Shown here: piece after piece, positions 25,849 through 33,365 of the stretch
How the letters are laid out: each line of letters opens with the position of its first letter
Numbering within the stretch: the first letter of the stretch is position 1
Assembly: GCA_902797945.1 (NCBI GenBank)
Contig: CADBUU010000039.1
Location: forward strand, 1 to 39,042
DNA: 39,042 nucleotides
Direction of reading: 5' to 3'
DNA from: an uncultured Eubacteriales bacterium
GTDB taxonomy: Bacteria; Bacillota; Clostridia; Christensenellales; Borkfalkiaceae
Notes under the pieces: model-generated
The model's input: only the letters and a program-made list of their open reading frames with translations
The model's database searches: none
Told to the model about the DNA's origin: nothing
Position numbers and translations under genes: made by a program

Positions 25849-28101
25849 TTAAATCACGGCAAACTCGCCTTTTTCGTCGTCTATTATTAAAAAGCAATTC
25901 AGATAGAGGTCTTTTTCATAGGCGGAAGTCGCAAAAGCGTTAATTACTCTCTTGACTTTTTCCGTAGTTTTATCTATTACGACTATCTGCCTTTTGTCGT
26001 TGACGCACAATACTTCGGCGTCGTTCTCACAAATTTGCCGTTTTAGTCTTTGCTCGACTTTATAGTTAATATATTCTTTTTCGGACGCTATGCTTCCGTG
26101 ATCTTCAAACAGCATTTTACCGTAAACGTGGAAATACTTACCGTCGTAATACGGCTTTGCCGCCGCCCTTCCCTCGCCGCACTTTTCAATTGCCGAATAT
26201 AAAATTTTACTTACCTTGCGTTCGCCTGCAACTTCTATAAAATACGCCGATAAAAAATTTTGTCCCGTTTCCGCAACCAAAATCTTAGTTGCATTTTTGT
26301 CCGATTCTATGACGGGACTGAAAAAATCTTCTTCCGTGCAAGATATTTCCCCCGTATTAGAATCGAGGAAATAGACTTTCGATTTTTTGGCGTTTTCCGT
26401 AAAAACGACGCTTCCGCCGACAAATGCCGTTTCGCCTATCTTTTCCGCTTGCGTGTCCACACTTCTCGTTTTTCGGGTTTTGACGTCGATTATATCTATT
26501 ACTCCTTTGTCTCCGTATCCCACGGCGATAACGCCTTCTCCGATACACATATCCGACGGATTATCTTTTATCTCAAGAGATAATATTTTTTCACCCGAAT
26601 CGACTTCGTAAGCGTCTATCTTTCCGCTATAAAGAGCGTAAACTCTCCCCGTCGCCTCATCGTATAAAATCTTTTTAAATCCTCGCTCAACCCCAAACCT
26701 TCCGTACTTAATTTCTTCCGCTTTGTCATCTATTCCCTCCGGTATCGGAGTAATGTCTTCATGCAAATCGCTTTCGGCTTTTCTTTTTTCGAAGTTTTTA
26801 TAATAAGCGGCGGGGACGGAAAAGGGTATCACGGAAAAATTCGCGAAATATCCGCTGTTTCCGCATAGAGCGATGAATTTTCCTCCGCCGATATAATACG
26901 CTTCGGTCGCATACAAATCGTAAACTCTTACAAGTCCTCCGTTATTTTTCGAATACAGCGCCGTCTGACAATTTGAAGTCGAAATCACCCTGTATTCCCC
27001 GTTACCTAAAATCTGACTATAAAACCTTATTTTTTCATCGAAATCGGGACTTTGCCCAATCCACGCCAACTTGCCGTTTTGGGTATAAAGTCTTCCCAAG
27101 GCGTGAATATATTCGCCGTCGTAAAAGACTTCCGCCTCTCCATTGACCGCTTGGTCTAATTCTTTCTCTCCCGTTGTGTCTATGTCAACGTATTTAAACG
27201 TCGTTTCGTAAGTTCCCTTTTCGCTCACGAAAATGCGATTTATATCGGCAACGGCGTCAAAAGAGGGAGAATAATATAATCCGAGAGTTTTTTCGATTCT
27301 GTTGTCTAATCTCATTGCCCTGATCTCGCAATATTTTTCTTCCTCGGTATTTGAATAGACTACGTAATCGTCAGTAATTTTTATAGCGTTTACCGCTATT
27401 TCGGTCGAAATCGAAAAAGTCAATCCGTATTCTACGCTTATAATCGTTATGGACCTCGCTTCACCGAAACCGATCGCAACTATACCGTTTTCTGCGTCAA
27501 GACAACGAATAGGATAATTAAAGACCTTGCGATTAGTCGTATTGCGTCCGTCAAAATATCTGACGTTGTAAGGCTCGCCGCCCCACGCCTTATAAAGATA
27601 TACGGAATTGTAATCTCTGCCTATAACCGTCTGCGTTTTTTTATCGAAAGCGCAAGCGTATCCCGATGAAGATTCGACGACGTTAAATTTTAAAGTTCCG
27701 TCGGCGCTGTCTGAAAATTTCGCGTTTTCGGGCGTCGGCTCAACTATTTCCACCTTTTCTTTGCCGTCGTTTAACGCCGTCAAAAGCGGTTTAAAAAAAC
27801 CTAACGCTACGGACAATACTAAAACGACGACCATCGCTATCGTGATGACTATCGACAACAGTTCCCCGATCAGAGCGCCCGCGCCTACGGATTTTGATTT
27901 GACTTTATTCGTTTTGCGCCACGCCAAAAAAAGCATCAGCCCTATGACGGGAAGAAAAAAACCGAGTATAGCCCAGCCGATTTTAAAACCTTTATTCTCC
28001 TCTTTCTTTTCATCGGAAGTTCTGAAATCATAGTTAAGTCCGCACCTCTTGCACGTCCCGATTTTAAAAACCAACTTGCTTCCGCAATTCTTGCAATACA
28101 C
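25849..28101 (-). CDS. Zinc-ribbon membrane protein with large propeller-like extracellular domain
   Basis: A 750-residue protein I cannot assign to a named family. A zinc ribbon at the N-terminus has C3, C6, C17 and C20 (YCKNCGSK ... GTCKRCGLNY). Two hydrophobic segments follow at about 41-60 and 72-105. The remaining 640 residues are repeating short strands and turns, for example GGSVVFTENAKKSKVYFLDS, consistent with a beta-propeller of WD40 or PQQ type. The start is GTG at 28099-28101 with an AGAGG site, sharing one base with the stop of the upstream gene. Topology suggests a cytoplasmic zinc ribbon and an external sensory domain. It ends at the shared bidirectional terminator. Confidence 0.85.
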   Translation of the reverse strand: MYCKNCGSKLVFKIGTCKRCGLNYDFRTSDEKKEENKGFKIGWAILGFFLPVIGLMLFLAWRKTNKVKSKSVGAGALIGELLSIVITIAMVVVLVLSVALGFFKPLLTALNDGKEKVEIVEPTPENAKFSDSADGTLKFNVVESSSGYACAFDKKTQTVIGRDYNSVYLYKAWGGEPYNVRYFDGRNTTNRKVFNYPIRCLDAENGIVAIGFGEARSITIISVEYGLTFSISTEIAVNAIKITDDYVVYSNTEEEKYCEIRAMRLDNRIEKTLGLYYSPSFDAVADINRIFVSEKGTYETTFKYVDIDTTGEKELDQAVNGEAEVFYDGEYIHALGRLYTQNGKLAWIGQSPDFDEKIRFYSQILGNGEYRVISTSNCQTALYSKNNGGLVRVYDLYATEAYYIGGGKFIALCGNSGYFANFSVIPFSVPAAYYKNFEKRKAESDLHEDITPIPEGIDDKAEEIKYGRFGVERGFKKILYDEATGRVYALYSGKIDAYEVDSGEKILSLEIKDNPSDMCIGEGVIAVGYGDKGVIDIIDVKTRKTRSVDTQAEKIGETAFVGGSVVFTENAKKSKVYFLDSNTGEISCTEEDFFSPVIESDKNATKILVAETGQNFLSAYFIEVAGERKVSKILYSAIEKCGEGRAAAKPYYDGKYFHVYGKMLFEDHGSIASEKEYINYKVEQRLKRQICENDAEVLCVNDKRQIVVIDKTTEKVKRVINAFATSAYEKDLYLNCFLIIDDEKGEFAVI

Positions 28102-28634
28102 TATACTACCTCTCCCTCGTTTAATTTATGAAATACCGACGGATCGTGAAATTTCCCCGTCGTGGTAGGATAAAGCGCTAAAAGATTTTTTTCGGGAATT
28201 CCGCCTTCCGTTTCTATCCTGAAAGCGTTAAAATATGCTTCTCCGCCCTTTTTATAGTCGACGGAATCAAAAGGTATGCGAATAATCGCCTTATAGCCCG
28301 ATTTATACGGAGATACTTCCGCCGTAATATTTTCGGTGTTCAAAAAAGCAAAATCTAAATCGGTTCCGTTACGTTTTATCTTAGCAAAAAATTTTCTGCC
28401 GTTCGGCGCGACTTCTATTTCGTAATACTCGTTTTCGTCGTTTCCCGTTCTTATAAAGACCTCGGCGACGTCACCGTTAAACAGTTCTCCGTTGTCGTTG
28501 TCGCAAAAAGAAAACAACTTCGAATCGTAACAGAAAAATTCGAAAATAAAAGCGTCGTCAGATATTTCATAATCGAGTTCCGTCAAAAAATCGCTGTATT
28601 GAAAAGTAATATTGTCCTTTAATCTCGCCTTCAT
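28101..28634 (-). CDS. CBM9-like carbohydrate-binding protein
   Basis: A 177-residue protein without a signal peptide, resembling the carbohydrate-binding module family 9-like (DOMON superfamily) fold. Diagnostic features are GDVAEVFIRTG, YYEIEVAPNG, YFNAFRIETEG and the end motif ALYPTTTGKFHDPSVFHKL. Such stand-alone modules are usually annotated as carbohydrate-binding family 9-like and are of unclear role. It is the first gene of a two-gene operon with the zinc-ribbon membrane protein (1-base overlap). It has a perfect-consensus promoter (28674-28702) and a good AAAGGA site. The absence of a secretion signal argues against simple polysaccharide binding. Confidence 0.82.
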   Translation of the reverse strand: MKARLKDNITFQYSDFLTELDYEISDDAFIFEFFCYDSKLFSFCDNDNGELFNGDVAEVFIRTGNDENEYYEIEVAPNGRKFFAKIKRNGTDLDFAFLNTENITAEVSPYKSGYKAIIRIPFDSVDYKKGGEAYFNAFRIETEGGIPEKNLLALYPTTTGKFHDPSVFHKLNEGEVV

Positions 28635-28673
28635 GATTTCCTTTTTTCAGATAATGCTTAATTTAGTGAAATA

Positions 28674-28702
28674 ATTATAACATAAGATTTTCTTTCTGTC
28701 AA
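28674..28702 (-). promoter_or_regulatory. Perfect-consensus promoter of the CBM9-like/zinc-ribbon pair
   Basis: Minus strand: TTGACA (28697-28702), 17 bases, TATAAT (28674-28679) with an upstream TG one base away. Confidence 0.9.
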
Positions 28703-28711
28703 CGTCGACGC

Positions 28712-28739
28712 AAAAAAAACGCCGTTTGTGTAAACGGCG
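28712..28739 (-). terminator. Terminator after rpsI
   Basis: CGCCGTTT (28720-28727), a 4-base loop and its exact complement (28732-28739); the minus-strand RNA then runs into eight U (plus-strand A-run 28712-28719). Confidence 0.93.
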
Positions 28740-28760
28740 AATTTTTTTGAAAATATAAAA

Positions 28761-29174
28761 TTATCTCTTCGAGAACTGAGGAGCTCTACGCGCTTTCTTC
28801 AAGCCGTATTTCTTTCTTTCCTTCATTCTCGGGTCTCTCGTAAGGAATCCCGCTTTTTTAAGCGCAGGACGGAGATCGGGTTCCGCAACGATAAGCGCAC
28901 GGGAAATGCCGTGACGGATAGCGCCTGCCTGACCGGTAAAGCCGCCGCCTACAACGTTTACGAATACGTCGTATTTGGTTTCGCTTTCAGTCAAAACGAG
29001 GGGTTGACGAATGATGAGTTTAAGCGTATCGAGATCGCAATATTCATCAATTCCTCTTCCGTTAATAGTTATAGTTCCGTTACCGCCGGGAATAAGCCTT
29101 ACTCTTGCGATAGCGCTCTTTCTCCTGCCGGTTCCCCAATATTGAAGTTTTTTCTTTACAGATACTCTTGCCAT
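28761..29174 (-). CDS. rpsI: Small ribosomal subunit protein uS9
   Basis: A 137-residue uS9. The sequence from [19 protein letters not shown] to the basic tail [11 protein letters not shown], which reaches the P-site tRNA, is intact. It includes the [19 protein letters not shown] motif. It is downstream of rplM by 17 bases, the universal bacterial order. It ends at a strong terminator (28712-28739). Confidence 0.99.
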   Translation of the reverse strand: MARVSVKKKLQYWGTGRRKSAIARVRLIPGGNGTITINGRGIDEYCDLDTLKLIIRQPLVLTESETKYDVFVNVVGGGFTGQAGAIRHGISRALIVAEPDLRPALKKAGFLTRDPRMKERKKYGLKKARRAPQFSKR

Positions 29175-29191
29175 AACCTATCTTCCTCCGC

Positions 29192-29626
29192 TTATTTGTC
29201 GAGTTTTAACTCTTCGGGCTTTTGAGCCTTCTGGTTATGTTCAGCGCCCTTATAAACACGGAGTTTGGAGATCATCTGTCTGCCAAGTCTGTTTTTGGGG
29301 AGCATTCCCTTAACCGCTTCGTAAACCGCAACGTCGGACTTTTCAGCCATCATTCTCGAATAGGGAATCTGCTTTAATCCACCGACGTAACCGGTGTGGT
29401 AAGTGTAAAGTTTCTGATCGTATTTTTTACCCGTAAGCACTACTTTGTCGCAGTTAACGACGATGACGAAATCTCCCGTATCGACGTTAGGCGTGAAAGT
29501 GGGCTTATGCTTGCCGCGAAGAACGGACGCAACTTGCGAAGCAAGTCTGCCGAGAGGCATACCCGTTCCGTCAACGACATACCATTTTCTTTCAACCGTC
29601 TGTTCGGTTGCCATATATGTCTTCAT
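29192..29626 (-). CDS. rplM: Large ribosomal subunit protein uL13
   Basis: A 144-residue uL13, with [20 protein letters not shown] near the start, then [12 protein letters not shown] and a [20 protein letters not shown] block. First gene of the rplM-rpsI operon. Its promoter (29718-29746) is a near-perfect sigma-A match and is followed by an 85-base structured leader (29627-29711), so autogenous control by L13 is likely. Confidence 0.99.
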   Translation of the reverse strand: MKTYMATEQTVERKWYVVDGTGMPLGRLASQVASVLRGKHKPTFTPNVDTGDFVIVVNCDKVVLTGKKYDQKLYTYHTGYVGGLKQIPYSRMMAEKSDVAVYEAVKGMLPKNRLGRQMISKLRVYKGAEHNQKAQKPEELKLDK

Positions 29627-29711
29627 AATAATTCTCCGAAAAAATTTTTATTGTTAAAGGCAATATCGCCGTCCGAGGGGCACGTTCATCGGGCAATCTC
29701 CCTTTATTAGC
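29627..29711 (-). ncRNA. Structured 5' leader of rplM-rpsI, candidate L13 leader
   Basis: Minus-strand RNA. An outer helix AAAGG/CCUUU (plus-strand 29701-29705 with 29656-29660) encloses UUGCC/GGCGA (29692-29696 with 29666-29670) and a further CGA/UCG hairpin. This nested stem-loop directly behind the promoter fits the L13 ribosomal-protein leaders of Firmicutes. The assignment rests on position and structure, not on a covariance-model hit. Confidence 0.5.
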
Positions 29712-29717
29712 CAAAAT

Positions 29718-29746
29718 ATTTTAATATTTTTACAAAACTTTGTCAA
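29718..29746 (-). promoter_or_regulatory. Promoter of rplM-rpsI
   Basis: Minus strand: TTGACA (29741-29746), 17 bases, TAAAAT (29718-29723). Confidence 0.88.
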
Positions 29747-29786
29747 GCGTTTTTTATTACTTTTAACTATTTTTATTAAAAAGGGT

Positions 29787-29813
29787 AAAAAAAGAAGCGT
29801 TTTTAAGCGCTTC
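29787..29813 (-). terminator. Terminator after the 74-residue membrane protein gene
   Basis: GAAGCG (29794-29799) pairs with CGCTTC (29808-29813) with the T-run on the minus strand (plus A-run 29787-29793). Confidence 0.85.
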
Positions 29814-29831
29814 CCGAATAAATAACGTTTA

Positions 29832-30056
29832 TCAGTCGTTTCGTCCGAAAGACTTTTTCAGGAGAGAAATGACGGCGACGTAAAGCGAAGTCAAAGATGC
29901 CAACGTCAAAAATGCGAAAATGATTGCCCAGGCGATCGTCGGCTCGCTTACGTTAAGAAGAAAGGTTACGAAACACACCGCCGCAACGATGACGCTTATA
30001 ACGATCCAAACAATACATAGCTCCTTACTTTTTTTTGCTCCGGTTTTATCTCCCAT
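29832..30056 (-). CDS. Small two-helix membrane protein of unknown function
   Basis: A 74-residue protein with basic N-terminal residues (GDKTGAKKSKE) and two hydrophobic helices at about 13-33 and 42-65, ending KKSFGRND. No family was recognised. It has a good GGAGGTG ribosome binding site, its own extended -10 promoter (30086-30114) and its own terminator, so it is very probably a real monocistronic gene. Confidence 0.78.
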   Translation of the reverse strand: MGDKTGAKKSKELCIVWIVISVIVAAVCFVTFLLNVSEPTIAWAIIFAFLTLASLTSLYVAVISLLKKSFGRND

Positions 30057-30085
30057 ATTTACACCTCCGAAATTCCCATATTATA

Positions 30086-30114
30086 ATTATACCACCAAAA
30101 CGAAAAAAAATCAA
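30086..30114 (-). promoter_or_regulatory. Promoter of the 74-residue membrane protein gene
   Basis: Minus strand: TTGATT (30109-30114), 17 bases, TATAAT (30086-30091), extended by TG. Confidence 0.78.
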
Positions 30115-30195
30115 TGCAAAAAAGAAATACGTCCTTTTTTACAATTTATTTCTTTTTACGACAAAAGTAATTTATTCTCGTCATATATAGTATTA

Positions 30196-30201
30196 TATAA
30201 T
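30196..30201 (+). promoter_or_regulatory. -10 box six bases before the start codon at 30208
   Basis: TATAAT followed by exactly six bases and then ATG, so transcription would start at or within a base of the A of the ATG. The -35 region has only weak matches. Confidence 0.55.
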
Positions 30202-30207
30202 ATGATT

Positions 30208-31062
30208 ATGGAAAATAAAAAAGTCGCTCTCCTTAAACCCGTAGACGAAGACTCGACAATGCGAGGAGTCGCAAGAGTCGATTTTTCCCGAAATCCTCCA
30301 ACTATTTCCCTGTCGGTCATAAACGTGTCAGGGGAAGGCGGGCTCTATTTAATCGTGTTTGACGAAAATTTCCGAGCGGAATTTCCGACTTTCAGCCTAA
30401 ACGAAGAAGAATTTACTCTTCCTTCCGATTTTTCGGAAAATTCCTCGATCGCAATAGTTAAAAACGGAGAGGATGGGGATCAAGTTTTGCTTTTCGGGAA
30501 ACTGACGAAATTCGCTCCGAACGTCGAAAGGCTTTTAATTTCCGAAAAGTCGGTTTACGACGACGAGGTCGTTGCGACCGAAAATTACTATGAATACGAG
30601 AAGGCGGACTATGCTGACCAACGGAATAAAAATAATGAAAACGCTTGGACTGAAAGCGGAAATAGCGGAGAAACGGAAAAAGAAAAGGGCGAATTTTACA
30701 CTTCTGACGCTGAAAACGGCGATATGCGCCGCCAAAAAAAATACTATGAGAAAATAAAAGAAAAACTCGACGATATATTCGGAAAATATCCCGAAGTCGA
30801 AAGTCTTTCGGAGATGGTAAAAGACAGCAAATGGGTGAAAATACCATACGGCGAAGGCAAACACTACGTCGTGGGAATAGAATACGAAAACGGAGCGCCT
30901 CGCTGGATATGTTACGGAGTTCCGGGCAAATACGGCGAGCGCCCGACGGAAATAAGCGGTTACTGTTCTTTTCTTCCATCTTCTCCATTCGAACTTAAAT
31001 CTTGGGGATATTGGATAATGTTTCAAGACGCTTTAAGCGGACAACGTATCGAAGAAAGTTGA
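30208..31062 (+). CDS. Conserved hypothetical protein, probably leaderless
   Basis: A 284-residue acidic protein of unknown function. Residues 1-110 are beta-rich, residues about 112-165 are a low-complexity Glu/Asn/Lys linker, and residues 170-284 form a conserved-looking domain with KHYVVGIEYENGAPRWICYG, GYCSFLP and the end motif GYWIMFQDALSGQRIEE. I recall similar C-terminal domains as uncharacterised proteins of gut Clostridia, but this is memory, not a search. The ATG at 30208 is chosen because TATAAT ends six bases before it and no ribosome binding site exists; an ATG at 30202 is an alternative. It is followed 32 bases later by another gene with the same start architecture. Confidence 0.8.
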   Translation: MENKKVALLKPVDEDSTMRGVARVDFSRNPPTISLSVINVSGEGGLYLIVFDENFRAEFPTFSLNEEEFTLPSDFSENSSIAIVKNGEDGDQVLLFGKLTKFAPNVERLLISEKSVYDDEVVATENYYEYEKADYADQRNKNNENAWTESGNSGETEKEKGEFYTSDAENGDMRRQKKYYEKIKEKLDDIFGKYPEVESLSEMVKDSKWVKIPYGEGKHYVVGIEYENGAPRWICYGVPGKYGERPTEISGYCSFLPSSPFELKSWGYWIMFQDALSGQRIEES

Positions 31063-31087
31063 AATTTTCAAAAAAATATGTTATACT
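31059..31087 (+). promoter_or_regulatory. Promoter placed for leaderless transcription of the 31094 gene
   Basis: TTGAAA (31059-31064), 17 bases, TATACT (31082-31087) with an extended -10 TG. The -10 box ends six bases before the ATG. The -35 box overlaps the stop codon of the preceding gene. Confidence 0.75.
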
Positions 31088-31093
31088 TTAATT

Positions 31094-31354
31094 ATGGTAA
31101 GAATTTGGTTTAAAGTGATTAAAGATAACAAAATAAAAAGACAATACGTCTATGAAAATGACGAGAAATTTATCTATTCGCATTTTTCTGAATATATAGC
31201 GGCAGGGTGTTACGCTCTCGACGAAGCAACGCCCGTTATCATAAAAAATCATATTATGAATTTCGCAAAATACAATTCCGTCACCTTTAAACAAGACGAT
31301 TTCGTCGAAAAAGTCGACTTCGATAAACTGACGATAGAAAATCTCGACAGATAA
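31094..31354 (+). CDS. Small hypothetical protein, probably leaderless
   Basis: An 86-residue soluble protein of unknown function, with alternating charged and aromatic residues (VRIWFKVIKDNKIKRQYVYE onward). No ribosome binding site precedes the ATG, and the promoter is placed so that transcription begins at the start codon. It sits in tandem with the similarly arranged gene at 30208. No domain was recognised. Confidence 0.72.
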   Translation: MVRIWFKVIKDNKIKRQYVYENDEKFIYSHFSEYIAAGCYALDEATPVIIKNHIMNFAKYNSVTFKQDDFVEKVDFDKLTIENLDR

Positions 31355-31376
31355 TTTATAAAAAGAGAATAAAAAC

Positions 31377-31406
31377 CCTCCGTTCTGTAAATAATGAGAA
31401 TGGAGG
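31377..31406 (+). promoter_or_regulatory. Hairpin sequestering the DUF378 ribosome binding site
   Basis: CCTCCGTTCT (31377-31386) pairs with AGAATGGAGG (31397-31406) around a 10-base loop, with one G-U. The GGAGG ribosome binding site of the gene at 31414 is fully inside the stem. Confidence 0.6.
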
Positions 31407-31413
31407 TATTTTT

Positions 31414-31632
31414 ATGAAGATTGTAAACGTCATCGCTTACGTTATCGCGATAATCGGAGCGCTTAACTGGTTGCTCGTCGGAGTATTTTCTTTCGACCTC
31501 GTTGCGTTTATCTTCGGAGCGGGAAGCGTCGTAACGAGAATAATCTACACTCTCGTAGGAATTTCGGGATTGTGGCTTATTTTCTCTGAACTTATTTACA
31601 GACCTTTCCTAAAGAACGACAGCGCAGCTTAA
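31414..31632 (+). CDS. DUF378 family small membrane protein
   Basis: A 72-residue protein matching DUF378 (YuzA-like) by its opening IVAYVIAIIGALNWLLVGVF pattern and two helices (about residues 5-25 and 42-62). Family function unknown. The ribosome binding site is embedded in a hairpin (31377-31406), so its translation may be conditional. No clear promoter was found between 31355 and 31413. Confidence 0.88.
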   Translation: MKIVNVIAYVIAIIGALNWLLVGVFSFDLVAFIFGAGSVVTRIIYTLVGISGLWLIFSELIYRPFLKNDSAA

Positions 31633-31663
31633 ACGCTTTGGAAAATCACAAATGCTGTATATA

Positions 31664-31692
31664 GCGTTCGTCGGGAAATCCCCGACGAACGC
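31664..31692 (+). repeat. Perfect 12-bp inverted repeat after the DUF378 gene
   Basis: GCGTTCGTCGGG (31664-31675), a 5-base loop and the exact complement (31681-31692). There is no T-tract. The gene-free stretch 31633-32004 contains this hairpin, a terminator at 31781-31817, and the uraA promoter and attenuator. Confidence 0.75.
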
Positions 31693-31780
31693 GGAAAAGT
31701 TTCTCTTAGCCGAAAAATTTTTCCTTTTAAATTTTCAGCGAAAAAAACTATCTCTTTTATTTTATAACGAAAAAACGCCG

Positions 31781-31817
31781 GGACGACTTTTAAAAAAAGT
31801 CGTCCTTAAATTTTTTT
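31781..31817 (+). terminator. Terminator upstream of the uraA promoter
   Basis: GGACGACTTTT (31781-31791) pairs with AAAAGTCGTCC (31795-31805), then TTAAATTTTTTT. It insulates uraA from upstream transcription. Confidence 0.85.
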
Positions 31818-31838
31818 AAAATTTTTTCGCTAAAAGCG

Positions 31839-31867
31839 TTGACTTTAAAATTCTTATATGGTAATAT
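31839..31867 (+). promoter_or_regulatory. Promoter of the uraA leader
   Basis: TTGACT (31839-31844), 17 bases, TAATAT (31862-31867). The transcript would start near 31874, giving a 130-base leader. Confidence 0.8.
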
Positions 31868-31873
31868 AGTTAC

Positions 31874-31978
31874 GGTCTTTAAAGACGATACTGTGATATC
31901 GGCAAGATGCAACTTGGTTTACTTATAGTTACTGATGACGAACTTACCTTGCCGTATTATGCGGTAAGGTTTTTTTTT
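31874..31978 (+). ncRNA. Transcription-attenuator leader of uraA, possible riboswitch of unassigned class
   Basis: A hairpin ACCTTGCCG (31946-31954) / CGGTAAGGT (31962-31970) followed by nine T forms a terminator before the gene. CGGCAAG (31900-31906) is complementary to CTTGCCG (31948-31954), the 5' arm of the terminator, so pairing of the two would block termination. The 41 bases enclosed by that helix include small hairpins (CAAG/CTTG) and the conserved-looking ACTGATGAC. Two further hairpins (31875-31886 and 31887-31900) precede it. No match to purine, PyrR-site, ZTP, THF or fluoride consensus was seen. Confidence 0.7.
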
Positions 31979-32004
31979 GAAAATTTTTTATAAGGAGAAG
32001 TTTT

Positions 32005-33348
32005 ATGAAACTCACTTACAACGTAACAGACAAGCCGTCGATCGGCAAAACGATTGTTTTCGCCCTTCAACAACTCCTCGCCATTCTTGCGGCGACGATA
32101 GCGGTTCCGGCGATCGTAAACAACACTTGCGGTTTGACCGGTAGCGACGCAATGTCCCAATCTGCGGCTCTTTTCGGAGCAGGCGTAGGAACTTTGGTTT
32201 ATCTCGCTTTCACTAAATTCAAAAGCCCCGTTTTCGTGGGGTCATCGTTTGCGTTTTTAGGCTCGATGTTCGCTGCGTTCGCAGGCTCCGTTTCGATGTC
32301 GGTCGGATATCTCGGCTTGCTTTTGGGCGCTGTGTTCGCCGGTCTCGTATACGTTATTCTCGCAGTTATAGTTAAATTAGTAGGAACGGGTTGGGTAGAT
32401 AAACTTATGCCTGCCGTCGTTATTGGTCCTACGGTGGCGATTATCGGACTTTCGCTTGCAGGAAACGCAGTCGGCGACCTTACCGGCGCGGGATATGCGG
32501 GAATAGTTGCAGGTCTCGTAACTTTGGGCGTTACTATCGCTTGCTCGGTTTACGGTAAAAAGACGATTAAAATGATACCCTTTATTATCGGTATCATTGC
32601 GGGTTACTTAGTCGCGACCTGCTTTACCGGAATCGGCGCTCTCGCTTCTAACGACTCGCTTAAACTTGTTGACTTCTCCAAATTCAGCGAAATGAGTTGG
32701 CTCCCCAACTTCACGTTCTTGAAGGCATTCTCCGGAAATTATAACTTCGGTGAATCCGGCAACTTCGGAGCTTATCTCCTCACTATATTCGTCGCATACG
32801 TTCCCGTTGCTTTCGTAGTATTCGCAGAACATATCGCAGACCACAAGAACCTTTCTTCGATAATCGAACAAGACCTTCTTAAAGAACCCGGACTCCACAG
32901 AACTCTTCTCGGAGACGGCGTCGGCTCTATGGCAGGCGCATTCTTCGGCGGCTGCCCCAACACCACTTACGGTGAATCGGTAGGCTGCGTCGCAATAAGC
33001 GGAAACGCTTCGGTAGTAACCATTCTTTGCACCGCTATCCTTGCGATCGTTGCGTCTTTCTTCGCTCCGTTCGTAACACTTCTCGCAACTATTCCCTCTT
33101 GCGTAATGGGCGGCGTTTGCATAGCTCTCTACGGCTTTATCGCAGTAAGCGGTTTGAAGATGATACAGAAAGTCGACCTCGAAGATAACAGAAATCTCTT
33201 CGTTGTATCCGTAATTCTTATTGCAGGCGTCGGCGGAATGACTCTTCACTTCGGACAGGTAACAATAACCGAAGTTGCTTGCGCTCTTATCCTTGGAATA
33301 CTTACCAACGTTCTTTGCTCTATCGGAAGAAAGAAAGAAGACAAATAA
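32005..33348 (+). CDS. uraA: NCS2-family uracil/xanthine permease
   Basis: A 447-residue polytopic transporter of the nucleobase:cation symporter-2 family. Key features are the N-terminal LQQLLAILAATIAVP helix, FVGSSFAFLGSM, the FAEHIADHKNLS segment, and the substrate-site motif GGCPNTTYGESVG. NTTYGES resembles the UraA uracil-permease branch rather than purine members, but the substrate assignment is moderate. Its expression is under the attenuator leader at 31874-31978; it has an AAGGAG ribosome binding site and a terminator at 33366-33397. It stands alone. Confidence 0.85.
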   Translation: MKLTYNVTDKPSIGKTIVFALQQLLAILAATIAVPAIVNNTCGLTGSDAMSQSAALFGAGVGTLVYLAFTKFKSPVFVGSSFAFLGSMFAAFAGSVSMSVGYLGLLLGAVFAGLVYVILAVIVKLVGTGWVDKLMPAVVIGPTVAIIGLSLAGNAVGDLTGAGYAGIVAGLVTLGVTIACSVYGKKTIKMIPFIIGIIAGYLVATCFTGIGALASNDSLKLVDFSKFSEMSWLPNFTFLKAFSGNYNFGESGNFGAYLLTIFVAYVPVAFVVFAEHIADHKNLSSIIEQDLLKEPGLHRTLLGDGVGSMAGAFFGGCPNTTYGESVGCVAISGNASVVTILCTAILAIVASFFAPFVTLLATIPSCVMGGVCIALYGFIAVSGLKMIQKVDLEDNRNLFVVSVILIAGVGGMTLHFGQVTITEVACALILGILTNVLCSIGRKKEDK

Positions 33349-33365
33349 TAATTTCAAAAACTTCA

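Noticed and set aside
29920-30207. Extension of the 30208 gene upstream to 29920
   Set aside because: It would overlap the oppositely oriented small membrane protein gene and both promoters; the TATAAT box places the start at 30208.
31900-31947. Fluoride riboswitch in the uraA leader, prompted by CTGATGAC
   Set aside because: The 3' segment after CTGATGAC is not complementary to the upstream loop, so the diagnostic pseudoknot cannot form, and the downstream gene is not a fluoride exporter.
31874-31978. Purine riboswitch or PyrR-binding attenuator in the uraA leader
   Set aside because: The conserved purine-junction bases and the PyrR loop consensus are both absent.
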